From Methanosaeta sp. PtaU1.Bin060 (GTDB taxonomy: Archaea > Halobacteriota > Methanosarcinia > Methanotrichales > Methanotrichaceae): 64,000 bases of DNA. The translations under genes and the position numbers were made by a program. The stretch spans positions 1-64,000 of the forward strand of contig MVRK01000031.1 in NCBI GenBank assembly GCA_002067365.1. Reading direction: 5' to 3'. The notes beneath the pieces were generated by a model. It searched no databases. It was not told the DNA's origin and saw only the letters and a list, made by a program, of their open reading frames with translations. Of the stretch, positions 28,454 to 37,139 are shown piece by piece. Position 1 is the first letter of the stretch. The number at the start of each line of letters is the position of its first letter.

Positions 28454-29509
28454 ATGAGATTGTATATCCTGGCCCTGCTGTTAGTGCTGGCTGCTTCCAC
28501 AGCCCAGGCCTACCCGCTTCAGGGCGGCAATGAGAATATGAGCGCAACACTCTTCGGAGCGACGAGGACTCCCCTGGATGATCCGGATATAAACCAGGAG
28601 ATCCTGAAGCTGGATGTGGGCTTGATGGGGGCGGAAAATGCCACCTACTCGCTGATGGACAGCAAGAACGACACCTTCCAGCCATATCAGTATCAAACCC
28701 TCCAGACGAGCGATCTGCCGATGCTCTCGCATAGACAGGTCGTTTACTTCCAGATCCCGAAAGACGACCTCTTCAAGCTCATCAATGTGACGCCCGTGGG
28801 CGCTAAGCCCTTCAACATCAGTTGGTGGCTGACTCCCAAGGGCATCAAAGGAGAGGCGATAGTAAGATATTACGGCATCACAGACTGGCTGACGGATACA
28901 GATTCAGATGGAGCTATCCTCTCGCAGGGCTTCGTCCTTCAGCTTCGTGTTGCCAACAATGGCACGAGCGATCTTTACCTGAGCCCTGAGAACTTCACAC
29001 TTCTGGACCAGTGGGGCTGGGTGTACTATCCGACCCTCGGATTCGATCCCGAGTTGATAGCGCCAAGGAATGCGACACAAGCCAGGGTCGAGCTGGGCTT
29101 CACCGGCCTCTCGTTCCTGAGCAAGCCTGCCAAGCTGGCTTACGACGGCCAGGTCATCCTGGATCTGGAGAATGATCAGGGGCCTCTGCCCGACTACCTG
29201 GTCTACGGCGGGAGTGCGCCACAGACATCGACCTCTGCCACGGCGGCTGCTTTGCAGGCGGCGACCAATAACAGCACAGGATCAACTTTAGAGGGCAATC
29301 AGACCCAGGCCAACAACACAGTGAAGTCCAAGATCAGCTCACTTCAGGAAGAGATTGCTGCCAGCAGGGCTCGTCTCAAGGAAGTGGGCGCTTCGCTGAG
29401 CAACAAGAGCACAGTCGGCTCAGATATCAATTCCAGCGTTGATGATGCCACGCAGAGGCTGGAGCTTTTGAAGAAAAACAACCAGCAGAGCGGGCAGCAG
29501 ACAACCTGA
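28454..29509 (+). CDS. Secreted protein, paralog A (YPLQGGN family)
   Basis: 351-aa exported protein of unknown role. A clear Sec signal peptide (LYILALLLVLAASTAQA) is followed by YPLQGGN. The mature part is beta-rich with sequons (NATYS, NDTF, NGTSDL, NFTLL), a LLDQWGWVYYP motif shared with the next gene, then LSKPAKLAYDGQVILDLEND. The C-terminal ~90 residues are low-complexity Ser/Thr/Gln/Asn followed by a short coiled coil (KISSLQEEIAASRARLKEVG). No membrane anchor. The layout (Ig-like beta domain plus stalk) suggests a cell-surface or sheath-associated protein. Confidence 0.75.
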   Translation: MRLYILALLLVLAASTAQAYPLQGGNENMSATLFGATRTPLDDPDINQEILKLDVGLMGAENATYSLMDSKNDTFQPYQYQTLQTSDLPMLSHRQVVYFQIPKDDLFKLINVTPVGAKPFNISWWLTPKGIKGEAIVRYYGITDWLTDTDSDGAILSQGFVLQLRVANNGTSDLYLSPENFTLLDQWGWVYYPTLGFDPELIAPRNATQARVELGFTGLSFLSKPAKLAYDGQVILDLENDQGPLPDYLVYGGSAPQTSTSATAAALQAATNNSTGSTLEGNQTQANNTVKSKISSLQEEIAASRARLKEVGASLSNKSTVGSDINSSVDDATQRLELLKKNNQQSGQQTT

Positions 29510-29736
29510 GCACTGAAAAGGTGCAGAAGGCCAACCGGGACTGAAATCCAGTCCTGCGCGGGCCTTCGCCCTGAGCTTCCTGAAAGGCTCTTGCAGGCAC
29601 AGCTGCAGGTTTATCGGATGAGGCACTTCGCCTGTGCAATGCCCTTTGGGGGAGGGCATTTCATAGTAAAATATATTAATATGTTAAGGCCAAGGCTTAT
29701 TGATCATCGCATTGCAATCTGAGAGGTGTATCACGG

Positions 29737-30666
29737 ATGAAATGGCTGGCACTGGTCCTGATGCTTATCATCGGGCTGGCCCAGGGATATCCCCTGCAGG
29801 GGGGCAACGGGGTTCTCAACTGCACAATATACGGTGCCTTCAAGGACCCCTGGGCTACGGGCAACTTGGACGCGAGCAAGTACGCGGTTCTCAATCTGGA
29901 TTTCAGCCTCTTGAGAGCCGATGCCAGCAACAGCACTCCCATTAAGGCAGACTACCGTCTCACCGATGGAAACGACAAGGTCTTCCAAAACCGCCCCGAA
30001 TACACCAGGGACCTCCAGGCAGGGCGCTCTCTGATAGGCTTTGTGGTCCCCAAGGAGACCATCGCCAAGACCCTAACGGTGATCCCCTCGGCGGACTCCA
30101 CGGGGGGAAGGCAGTTCTTTATACCCTTCTCAGAGCTTGCCAACTCCAGCAATGGCAAGGTGACTCTGGTCTACTACGGCGTTCTGGGATCTCAGTCGGC
30201 GTCCAACAGGAAGACCATCGAGTTCGATGTGGGCCTGCACAACAACGGCACTTCGAAGCTGCCCCTCAGCGCAGGAAATTTCAGCCTGATAGATCAATGG
30301 GGCTGGAGGTACAAAAGCAAGGAATCAGATCGCTACAACGGCCAGGGATTTGCTTCTCGCTCTTTGGATCCGAATGGCACCCTGAGGTCGCCCCTTGTCT
30401 TCGCCTCCCTTTCGCCCCTCAGCAGGCCAGTCGAGCTGGTCTATGATTATTCCAACGCCAGCTCAATCTCCATAGAGATCGATCCTGAGGCAGGGCTGCA
30501 ATCCATCGCCGCCCAGCCGCAGCAGTGCAATGAATGCGGACAGGCCGAGGAGACCCCCTTAAGCTCCCTCGCAGGCTCGATAAAGGCGAGCAAGGCCAGG
30601 CTCGCGAAGGTGAAGGGGGAGACGGCAGACAGCAGCAATCCACCGAAGGGAGTGGATGAACTGTGA
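29737..30666 (+). CDS. Secreted protein, paralog B (YPLQGGN family)
   Basis: 309-aa paralog of the preceding protein: signal peptide WLALVLMLIIGLAQG, then YPLQGGNGVLNCTIYGAF, LHNNGTSKLPLSAGNFSLID QWGW in the same place, and LSRPVELVYDY. The pair resembles DUF4352-like beta domains in arrangement, though I cannot assign a family. The C-terminus has CNEC and a basic helical tail (SIKASKARLAKVKG) comparable with the coiled coil of paralog A. ATG start with GAGGTG upstream. A 227-bp spacer with AT-rich sequence separates the genes, so each may have its own promoter. Confidence 0.75.
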   Translation: MKWLALVLMLIIGLAQGYPLQGGNGVLNCTIYGAFKDPWATGNLDASKYAVLNLDFSLLRADASNSTPIKADYRLTDGNDKVFQNRPEYTRDLQAGRSLIGFVVPKETIAKTLTVIPSADSTGGRQFFIPFSELANSSNGKVTLVYYGVLGSQSASNRKTIEFDVGLHNNGTSKLPLSAGNFSLIDQWGWRYKSKESDRYNGQGFASRSLDPNGTLRSPLVFASLSPLSRPVELVYDYSNASSISIEIDPEAGLQSIAAQPQQCNECGQAEETPLSSLAGSIKASKARLAKVKGETADSSNPPKGVDEL

Positions 30667-30744
30667 GGCCCCGGCTTCATTCTTAAATGCACCTTTCTCA
30701 GGCCGCATCAGGCATGCATCAGCTAGCGGCCTTTTCCATGCTTT

Positions 30745-31362
30745 TCACTGCAGTTCCAGGACTCCTTCCCCTTTGGCCATATTGTGCTTGGCGTCGTGCA
30801 TGGTGGTGTCGGCCATAGCCCAGATCATGGGGACCTTCTGCCCGGAGACGAAAGCCTTATCGAAACTGTCGCCCGTGTCCATCTTTCTCTTGAACTCGAT
30901 CACAGTGTTGCCGCCAACTTCCCTTCCGCCATACTCCAGGATGTCATAAGTCCCGCCCAGATCAGTGTCGTCAGAGTGCGGTCCGTAGTTGCCTGTGGAG
31001 TACTCGTCCTCTACGATCGCTTTCCCGTCTTCAACGGCTGCCAGGATTATGTCAGCGTCCTTCATCCAATCGGTTGGCTCAAAGCCCATGGCGATCCATC
31101 CCTTTGTGGAGCCATTGAGGGCCATGTAGAGGTATTGTGCATCGTTCTTCCAGGAGACCTCCAGATCCCCGCCGAAATAGCCGTTGCTTGGCGGCTTATG
31201 AAGATTCATGCTCCGCGAATACTCATTTGGTCCCACAATTCCGTCTGCCTTCCACGCCTCTAAAGACTCAATCTGTCTTACTTGCGGTCCGCTCTCCTGC
31301 TGAATGCACCCTGCGAGAACAGCGACCAGCGAGATCGATATGAGAATTGCGACCAGCCTCAT
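30745..31362 (-). CDS. DOMON-domain lipoprotein
   Basis: 205-aa lipoprotein: signal segment ILISISLVAVLAGC with lipobox Cys at about 19, then a DOMON domain. Typical DOMON features: W.AD GIVGPNEYS start, YLYMALNGSTKGWIAMGFEP, DADIILAAVEDGKAIVEDEY, TVIEFKRKMDTGD, PMIWAMADTTMHDAKHNMAKG and final GEGVLEL. DOMON domains bind heme or sugars; the Met in YMALNG and the late His in AKHN are candidate heme ligands, but that is inference. The protein would sit outside the membrane. ATG preceded by AAGGTG. Confidence 0.8.
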   Translation of the reverse strand: MRLVAILISISLVAVLAGCIQQESGPQVRQIESLEAWKADGIVGPNEYSRSMNLHKPPSNGYFGGDLEVSWKNDAQYLYMALNGSTKGWIAMGFEPTDWMKDADIILAAVEDGKAIVEDEYSTGNYGPHSDDTDLGGTYDILEYGGREVGGNTVIEFKRKMDTGDSFDKAFVSGQKVPMIWAMADTTMHDAKHNMAKGEGVLELQ

Positions 31363-31551
31363 TTTTGAACACCTTCTATTATTTTTTGCTTTGATGAGAT
31401 ATCAGCATATCGAAGCATTTGGGGCGAACAGTATCGTGCAGCCTTTCCTGATATGCCCGCCAAGGATCGCGAGAGACGACTTAAATTGCAAAGTAAGAAG
31501 CTGATAAAGCAGATAATCAGCAATGGTTTATGTTAACTTCCTATGAACATC

Positions 31552-32505
31552 TCAATGTACGAACCTCTCTATGAGATCCAGTGAGCTTGCCTCAAGGCCG
31601 CACTGTTGCAGGTGGTGCGCCAGAAGGCTTGACCTCTCTCCCTCAGGATGATAGGCCAGAAGCTCTTTCGGCTGAATGTGCTCGACCATCCTCATCAGCC
31701 CGCGAAAGTCCAGGTGGTCGCTCAGGCGGATCGTGGGATAAGATGTGTCCCTCCTGCCTGTCAGGAAATACTTGTTACGCCCCGGCACCTGCGCAAGATT
31801 CCAGGGCGTGACGACGTTGATGCCGCTGCCGTTTACCTTCGTCAGCGGCCCCGGCTCCTTCATCAGCTCCTGCGTCAGAACCAGGCTCTGCTCGTCCATG
31901 CCTATCTCGCCGTCATAGCCCATGGCCCTGATGAGGGCCACTGCCCTCTGGGCCTTGCCAAACGCATAAGCTCCGAAGCTCGCGCCCGACTCCAGCGCCT
32001 CGAAGAAGCCCGCGAGGTCGTCCTCGAAGATGCAGGAAGGATCCCAGGGGTCGCCGTAGTTGGCTTCCATGACGAGATAATCGCAATGTGGAAGGGCGCT
32101 GTAGTCTTTGACGTCACCAGTCACCAGGACACGCGATCCCGTTTCTGTCTGCCAGGAGAAGGCTGCGGAGCCGACTGTGTGGCCCGTGGGATGGGTCCTG
32201 ATCTCAACATCGTTCACCACTATGCTCTCGCCCACCTCGAAGGTTCTGCCCCTGTACTCCCGCTGGTAGCGGATCTCCAGGGCGCGGGCGGTCTCGACGG
32301 ACGCGACTGCCGCAGGCGAGAGCATCGCTGATTTCCCGTGATGATCGCTATGAGCATGAGTGATGAGATAAGCATCAGGCTGAACGCCAGCCTTAGGCGA
32401 CCGGCTTGTATCTACAGAAAAGAGGTGAGAGTCGAACTGAAGGGAGAAATGTGGAGCACGACCGCCACGGCTGTTGATCCTCCTGATCGGCTCGACTCCC
32501 TCCAC
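31552..32505 (-). CDS. Metallo-beta-lactamase fold exonuclease-like protein
   Basis: 317-aa MBL-fold protein related to archaeal mRNA-3'-end-processing and DNA-repair exonucleases. The zinc motif is THAHSDHHG (about residues 50-58), followed by HPTGHTVGSAAFSWQ, LVTGDVKDYS and, in the C-terminal part, SDHLDFRGLMRMVEHIQPKELLAYHPEG, typical of the beta-CASP/SNM1 RMMBL region. GTG start with GGAGG upstream. Thioredoxin lies 13 bp upstream in the same direction, so they may be co-transcribed. Substrate (RNA or DNA) unknown. Confidence 0.82.
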   Translation of the reverse strand: MEGVEPIRRINSRGGRAPHFSLQFDSHLFSVDTSRSPKAGVQPDAYLITHAHSDHHGKSAMLSPAAVASVETARALEIRYQREYRGRTFEVGESIVVNDVEIRTHPTGHTVGSAAFSWQTETGSRVLVTGDVKDYSALPHCDYLVMEANYGDPWDPSCIFEDDLAGFFEALESGASFGAYAFGKAQRAVALIRAMGYDGEIGMDEQSLVLTQELMKEPGPLTKVNGSGINVVTPWNLAQVPGRNKYFLTGRRDTSYPTIRLSDHLDFRGLMRMVEHIQPKELLAYHPEGERSSLLAHHLQQCGLEASSLDLIERFVH

Positions 32506-32518
32506 CCTCCAAGCCTCC

Positions 32519-32791
32519 TCACTTCAGAGCGTCGTTGATGGCCTTGGCAAGCTCTTCCTTGGAGGTCACTCCCATCCACTTCTTCAGCTCCACGCCGTCC
32601 TTCTCCAGGATGATTGTGGGAACGACCAATATGCCCTTCTTCGCCGCAAGATCTCCTTCTTTGTCCACATTGATCTTCTTGAAATCCGCCTTCTCCCCCA
32701 GCTCCTTGGCGAGGGCGTCGATGATGGGCGTCTGCATCCTGCAGGGCCCGCACCAGTCAGCGTAAAAATCCATCAGAATGGGTTTTGCCAA
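32519..32791 (-). CDS. trx: Thioredoxin
   Basis: 90-aa thioredoxin-fold protein with WCGPC active site near residue 14, the cis-Pro in VVPTIIL and the C-terminal helix EELAKAINDALK. It is shorter than E. coli thioredoxin (about 108) because the N-terminal strand and helix are missing, as in many methanogen thioredoxins and glutaredoxin-like proteins. The start is TTG with GGTGG five bases upstream. It probably reduces disulphides in cytosolic proteins. Confidence 0.92.
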   Translation of the reverse strand: MAKPILMDFYADWCGPCRMQTPIIDALAKELGEKADFKKINVDKEGDLAAKKGILVVPTIILEKDGVELKKWMGVTSKEELAKAINDALK

Positions 32792-32960
32792 GATTCCACC
32801 TCAGACATCAGTTTTCTCCACAAAACTCACGACAAGCGCGTTTTTCTGCCGTCTGCAGATGCTCATGCTTTTCAAGCATCCAGACCTCCCATCCAAGAGC
32901 TTTCGCGCCTCGACCTCGATGTTTCTGTGGATTCATGATAGGCTTTGCTTTTCTAGTATA

Positions 32961-33413
32961 TCAAATTATATCGAACCGGACACCGATCTTGAAGATCCTG
33001 GACGTGGGCAGGACGAGCAGCTCAAGGCCTGTGCGGGCCCGAATCTCCGAGAGTATCTCCTCGATCCTCTCCTCGCGCGCAGAGACGGTGAACCACAGAT
33101 TGTAGCCGCTCTCGTCTGGCCGCAGATAATTGTGAGAGACCTCAGGATATTCGTTCACCACGCGGGCAGCCTCATCTGCCATCTCCGGCCCAGCCTTCAG
33201 GGCGGCGAGAACGCCTGCAAGACCCATCTTATGAAGGTCGAGGATCGGGCCTATTCGCCTCACAAGCCCCACTTTCTGCAGCCGCTCAAGCCTTCTTATG
33301 ATCTCACTCCCCTCGACGCCCAGGGCCTCTCCCAGTGCATCGAAGGGACGCGCTGTCACAGGGAAACTATTCTGCACCAGCGCCAACAGCGCCGCGTCCA
33401 GATCATCCATCAT
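32961..33413 (-). CDS. ahbB: Siroheme decarboxylase subunit (AhbA/AhbB-like)
   Basis: 150-aa Lrp/AsnC-type protein of the AhbAB/NirDGHL family. The N-terminal winged helix (FDALGEALGVEGSEIIRRLE; LVRRIGPILDLHKMGL) is followed by the alpha-beta sandwich with VSHNYLRPDESGYNLWFTVSA, the HNYxR...YNLWFT signature of siroheme decarboxylases. These convert siroheme to didecarboxysiroheme in the alternative heme route. It ends in VGVRFDI-like sequence (KIGVRFDII). It lies 13 bp after a radical SAM gene of the same pathway. Only one of the two usual paralogs is in the window; whether it is A or B is uncertain. Confidence 0.82.
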   Translation of the reverse strand: MMDDLDAALLALVQNSFPVTARPFDALGEALGVEGSEIIRRLERLQKVGLVRRIGPILDLHKMGLAGVLAALKAGPEMADEAARVVNEYPEVSHNYLRPDESGYNLWFTVSAREERIEEILSEIRARTGLELLVLPTSRIFKIGVRFDII

Positions 33414-33426
33414 ATGACCTCAGCCA

Positions 33427-34395
33427 TCAGACTGCCTCCGGGCAGAGAGGGTCCGGCCCAAGGTAATCCCCCGTCAGGGCAAAGGCCCGCGCCCGGCAGC
33501 CGCCACACGCCTGGCGGAAGCTGCAGCTGCCGCACTTTCCCTTCAGATCGCGCTCCCGAAGGGCTCTGAGAACGGGAGAACTATCCCAGATCTCAGTGAA
33601 TCTCCTATCCCTGATGCTTCCGGCCAAGAGAGGCAGGTATCCGCAAGGATAGACCTCACCTCTCCTCGAGACGAAGACGAATCTGGACCCTGCAAGACAC
33701 CCTCCTCCGCCACGCCCCTTGGCGCTCGCCCTGGTCAGGCGGGCGTACTGGGGCGCGCAGGTGACCTGGATCTCCAGGCCTCTTTGCGACCTCTCACTCT
33801 CGATCATCCTCAAAAGCTCCTCCTGCCGCCCGGCTGAGATCAGATCCTCTTCTCTTCCCCGTCCAGTTGGAACGAGGAAGAAGAAATGCAGGGCCTTTGC
33901 GCCCAGGTCCTCGGCGAGGCTGAGGATGGCCGAGACCTCATCTGCGTTCTTCCTGGTTATGGTAAAATTGATCTGGAAATCCGCCCGTCCCTGCAGGCTC
34001 CTGATCCCCTCCAGGGCAGCCTTGAAGCTTCCAGGCCCCCTGATCCGGTCGTGCATCACTTCTGAGGCTCCGTCGAGGCTTATGCTGACGCGGCTGATTC
34101 CCGAGGAGACAATTTGATCCACCACAGAGGGGCCAAGCAGGGTTCCGTTGGTGGCGAGGGAGACTCGCATGCCCAGCCCTGTGGCGTGCCTGGCCAGATC
34201 GAAGATGTCCGCTCGCAGCAGGGGCTCGCCCCCGCTGAGGATGAGCATGGGACAAAGAGCCGCTACCTCATCGATGAAAGCCAGGGCCTCCTCACTCGAG
34301 AGCTCATCCTCGTCGGGCGAGGCCTTGGCCGATGCACGGCAATAGCTGCAATGAAGGTTGCAGGCAGCAGTCGTCTCCCAGGCGATGATCAGCAT
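33427..34395 (-). CDS. Radical SAM/SPASM heme-pathway enzyme (AhbC/AhbD-type)
   Basis: 322-aa radical SAM protein. IAWETTAACNLHCSYCRASA holds the SAM-cluster CxxxCxxC near residue 13; ILSGGEPLLR, SISLDGASE and the C-terminal CGSCSFRQACGGCRARAFALTGDYLGPDPLC are typical of AhbD (coproheme decarboxylase to heme b) and its relative AhbC. Pairing with AhbB supports the alternative heme pathway; choosing between C and D needs alignment, with D slightly favoured by the CGGCRARA tail. Its ATG shares one base with the asd stop (TAATG). Confidence 0.82.
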   Translation of the reverse strand: MLIIAWETTAACNLHCSYCRASAKASPDEDELSSEEALAFIDEVAALCPMLILSGGEPLLRADIFDLARHATGLGMRVSLATNGTLLGPSVVDQIVSSGISRVSISLDGASEVMHDRIRGPGSFKAALEGIRSLQGRADFQINFTITRKNADEVSAILSLAEDLGAKALHFFFLVPTGRGREEDLISAGRQEELLRMIESERSQRGLEIQVTCAPQYARLTRASAKGRGGGGCLAGSRFVFVSRRGEVYPCGYLPLLAGSIRDRRFTEIWDSSPVLRALRERDLKGKCGSCSFRQACGGCRARAFALTGDYLGPDPLCPEAV

Positions 34396-35423
34396 TACAG
34401 CAGGCCTTTCTTGTGCAGCAGCTCTGCATTGAGGATGCTGGCACCCGCAGCGCCTCGAACTGTGTTGTGGCCCATGCAGATGAACCTGATTCCGGACCTG
34501 ATCCTCCCCACGGAGACCGACATGCCATTGCCCCTGTTGCGGTCCAGCCTCGGCTGGGGACGATCGGCTTCGTCCTTCACGATGAGAGCCTTCTTGGGCG
34601 ATGTGGGCAGGTCCCCTAGATCGGGATTGAAGTCGATCATGGCCTGGCGAACCTCAGCGGGTGTGGGGTTGTCCCTCATGTTCACCCAGATGGCCTCTGT
34701 GTGGCCATCCATCACTGGAACGCGGTGACAGCTCGCGCTGATGGTGAAGTCGGCGTTGACTATCCTCTGGCCGTCGAAGGTCCCGAGGATCTTCTGGGGC
34801 TCTGTCTCAACCTTCTCCTCCTCGCCGCCGATGTAGGGAATGACGTTTCCGAGGATGGCCATGGACGGCACGCCCTCATAGCCCGCCCCGCTCACAGCCT
34901 GCATCGAGGCCACATGGACGGCCTTGATGCCGAACTTCATGAGCGGCTTCAGAGCCAGGGTGAACATGATAGTGGTGCAGTTGGGGTTCGTGGTGAGATA
35001 TCCGTCCCATCCTCGCTTCTCCTGCTGCACCTTTATCAGGTCGATGTGCTCGTGGTTGCACTCCGGGATAAGCAGCGGCACATCCTCCACCATGCGGTAA
35101 GAGCTGGTATTGCTGGCCACGGCACAGCCCGCCGCTGCGAAAGCAGGCTCTACGGTCTTGGCCTCGTCGGCGGGAAGCGCCGAGAAGACTATGTCGGCCT
35201 CCACCTCTTTAGGATCGACGTTGACGACCGTCATCTCTGCGATATCGTCTGGAAGCTCGCTCTCCAGTCGCCACCTGGCAGCATCACGGTACTTCTTGCC
35301 AGCGCTCCTCTCAGAGGCTGCAAGGCTCGTCAGCTCGAACCAGGGATGGTCCTTCAATCCCTCGATGAAACGCTGTCCTACGGCGCCGGTGGCACCCAAG
35401 ACGCCTGCTTTGATCTTGGCCAT
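34395..35423 (-). CDS. asd: Aspartate-semialdehyde dehydrogenase
   Basis: 342-aa archaeal/fungal-type enzyme making aspartate semialdehyde for threonine, methionine and lysine. NADP-binding [12 protein letters not shown] is at the N-terminus, SALPADEA follows, the catalytic Cys is in NPNCTTIMF near residue 150, and the His-Arg motif is [14 protein letters not shown]. Starts at ATG with GGTGATG six bases upstream and a TATA box at 35465-35477. The stop overlaps the start of the heme radical SAM gene; co-expression is likely, although the pathways are unrelated. Confidence 0.95.
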   Translation of the reverse strand: MAKIKAGVLGATGAVGQRFIEGLKDHPWFELTSLAASERSAGKKYRDAARWRLESELPDDIAEMTVVNVDPKEVEADIVFSALPADEAKTVEPAFAAAGCAVASNTSSYRMVEDVPLLIPECNHEHIDLIKVQQEKRGWDGYLTTNPNCTTIMFTLALKPLMKFGIKAVHVASMQAVSGAGYEGVPSMAILGNVIPYIGGEEEKVETEPQKILGTFDGQRIVNADFTISASCHRVPVMDGHTEAIWVNMRDNPTPAEVRQAMIDFNPDLGDLPTSPKKALIVKDEADRPQPRLDRNRGNGMSVSVGRIRSGIRFICMGHNTVRGAAGASILNAELLHKKGLL

Positions 35424-35464
35424 TGTTCATCACCCTAATAATCAAGGTTGGGCTTAATGCTAGG

Positions 35465-35477
35465 GTTATATTTATCT
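35465..35477 (-). promoter_or_regulatory. TATA box of the asd operon
   Basis: On the minus strand GAGATAAATATAACC is a good archaeal BRE/TATA pair 42 bp before the asd ATG, implying a short leader of under 20 nt. Confidence 0.55.
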
Positions 35478-35635
35478 CTTCTCCGAAGCGACGGAATTCC
35501 ACTAGCTTGAAGTTCGAAATATTATTTCTGATATATTTATTTAATCATAACCGTTATGAATGATAGAAAGCTCCCGAACAGTTAGCCGCAAGATATATCA
35601 ATTGTGACAAAGACGGAGTGCGATGGTTGGTGAAT

Positions 35636-35857
35636 ATGGCCAAACAGAAAAAGAAGAGCAAGGGTCCGCAACATCGCAACAGCAACTTTCAGTTTAAGAA
35701 TGGCAACGACATTACATCCTCAAGAATAGATGACAGGCACGCGGCCAACAAGTCAACCCCAGCGTCAGAGGCTGGAGGTGCAAAGAGCCTCTTGACAGGC
35801 ATCTCCGGCAGCATATCCAGCGCCGCCAACAGCATAACCAAGATGCTCAAGCATTAG
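35636..35857 (+). CDS. Small basic hypothetical protein
   Basis: 73-aa protein from ATG 35636 (begins MAKQKKKSKGPQHRNSNFQF, ends ANSITKMLKH). The N-terminal third is strongly basic, the middle has SSRIDDRHAANKS, and the C-terminus is a Ser/Gly-rich amphipathic segment. The frame is open to 35618 but MAKQKK is the natural start. A TATA-like sequence (GATATATTTATTT, about 35528) lies upstream and a cluster of T-tracts downstream, so it appears to be a single-gene transcript. I do not recognise the family; RNA or ribosome association is a guess from charge. Confidence 0.6.
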   Translation: MAKQKKKSKGPQHRNSNFQFKNGNDITSSRIDDRHAANKSTPASEAGGAKSLLTGISGSISSAANSITKMLKH

Positions 35858-35880
35858 TATTTGTTGAATAAGGCCAAGGG

Positions 35881-35960
35881 TTTATCCTTTTTATGAGTCT
35901 CCTTTTTGAGATTCGCCTGTAGAGCAGTCTCCTTTTTGATGCATTTATCCTTTTTTGATG
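35881..35960 (+). terminator. Cluster of four T-tract terminators
   Basis: Four near-copies of a TCCTTTTT word (in TATCCTTTTTATGA, TCTCCTTTTTGAGA, TCTCCTTTTTGATG and TATCCTTTTTTGATG) occur in 80 bp right after the 73-aa gene. Archaeal RNA polymerase stops at such runs of U without a hairpin, so this is a strong intrinsic terminator for the plus strand. Confidence 0.65.
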
Positions 35961-36023
35961 TTTTATCACATATGATTATCTCTGGCGAGAAGGTTGGAAG
36001 ATGGGATGGGGGCCACGCCCGTC

Positions 36024-36941
36024 CTATTGGCCCCCAGAAGTCTCCCTCTTTCTGCTCTGGAACTCCTGCTGCACATCGCATCCCAGGCGGCCAATGGCGT
36101 CGGAGCGACATTGGCGGCAGTGCCTCATCTGCTTGATGATCTTGCCCAGCTCCTCCTGGATCTTTCTCTTCTCCTCAGGGGAGGGCGGCTTGATGTGGGC
36201 GAACTTGTACTGCGGAATGAGGGGCATGACGTTGTGGATGAAGACCCCCATGGCCTTGATCTTGCGGGCGATATCAAAGACATGACGATCGTTAATTCCC
36301 GGAATGAGAACAGTGTTCACCTTCAAGATCTTCTTCAGCTTCAGCGCCTCTTCTATGCCCTTCAGCTGCTGGTCCCGGAGGAGGGTGGCGGCCTCAAGGC
36401 CCTCGTACCTCTTGCCCTTATAGATCACATAGTCGTAGATCTGCTGGCCGATCTCGGGATCTATGGCATTCATGGTGACTGTGATGTTGCAGACGCCTAG
36501 GCGATCCAGCTCCCGGATCTTGTCGGGCAGGAGAAGGCCATTGGTGCTGATGCATAGTATCATGTTCGGATACTTCTCGCCCACCAGGCGCAGCGTCTCG
36601 AAGGTCTCCTCATTCGCCAGTGGCTCGCCAGGGCCCGCCACTGCCACCACTTTGATGTAGTGGTGCTTCTCCAGGACCTGGTCCACCCGCTCCAGGGCCT
36701 CGACTGGCGTGAGCACCTGGGATGTCACTCCGGGCCGCGATTCGTTCACGCAGTCGAAGGACCGAACGCAGTATTTGCACTGGATGTTGCACTTCGGGGC
36801 GACGGGCAGGTGCATCCTGCCAAAGGCATGACAGGCTTGCTCGCTGAAGCAGGGGTGTTCCCTGATCCTTCTGAGCTGCTCAGGATCATAGGGGATCTCC
36901 TTTCCGCCGACGTTGGCAACTGGGAATGCCTCTTCGCTCAT
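36024..36941 (-). CDS. nifB: Nitrogenase cofactor protein NifB (stand-alone radical SAM form)
   Basis: 305-aa NifB, which fuses 4Fe-4S clusters and inserts carbide to give the FeMo-cofactor precursor. Recognised by HPCFSEQACHAFGRMHLPVA, then the SAM-cluster motif CNIQCKYCVRSFDCVNESRPG, VVAVAGPGEPLANEETF, and CRQCRSDAIGRLGCD near the end. It is the short archaeal form with no fused NifX domain. ATG with GGAGAT upstream. No nifHDK or other nif gene is in the window, so it is isolated here; the genus is known to carry nif genes elsewhere. Confidence 0.93.
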   Translation of the reverse strand: MSEEAFPVANVGGKEIPYDPEQLRRIREHPCFSEQACHAFGRMHLPVAPKCNIQCKYCVRSFDCVNESRPGVTSQVLTPVEALERVDQVLEKHHYIKVVAVAGPGEPLANEETFETLRLVGEKYPNMILCISTNGLLLPDKIRELDRLGVCNITVTMNAIDPEIGQQIYDYVIYKGKRYEGLEAATLLRDQQLKGIEEALKLKKILKVNTVLIPGINDRHVFDIARKIKAMGVFIHNVMPLIPQYKFAHIKPPSPEEKRKIQEELGKIIKQMRHCRQCRSDAIGRLGCDVQQEFQSRKRETSGGQ

Positions 36942-37139
36942 GATTGGATCTCCGCGGTTCTTTTTCCTATCTTGTTATACTCCTGGATATCTAAAAGACT
37001 TGCGTACAAAATCATCGGCCAAACAAAAGCAAAAAATGAGTGACGAGCGGGTAGGGGAGTGGGGGTTAGTAAAAAAGATGAGTGTACCCGCTCATGGTTT
37101 ACTACAAGTTTAACGTATAAATACTTTTCTGGAAAGAAT

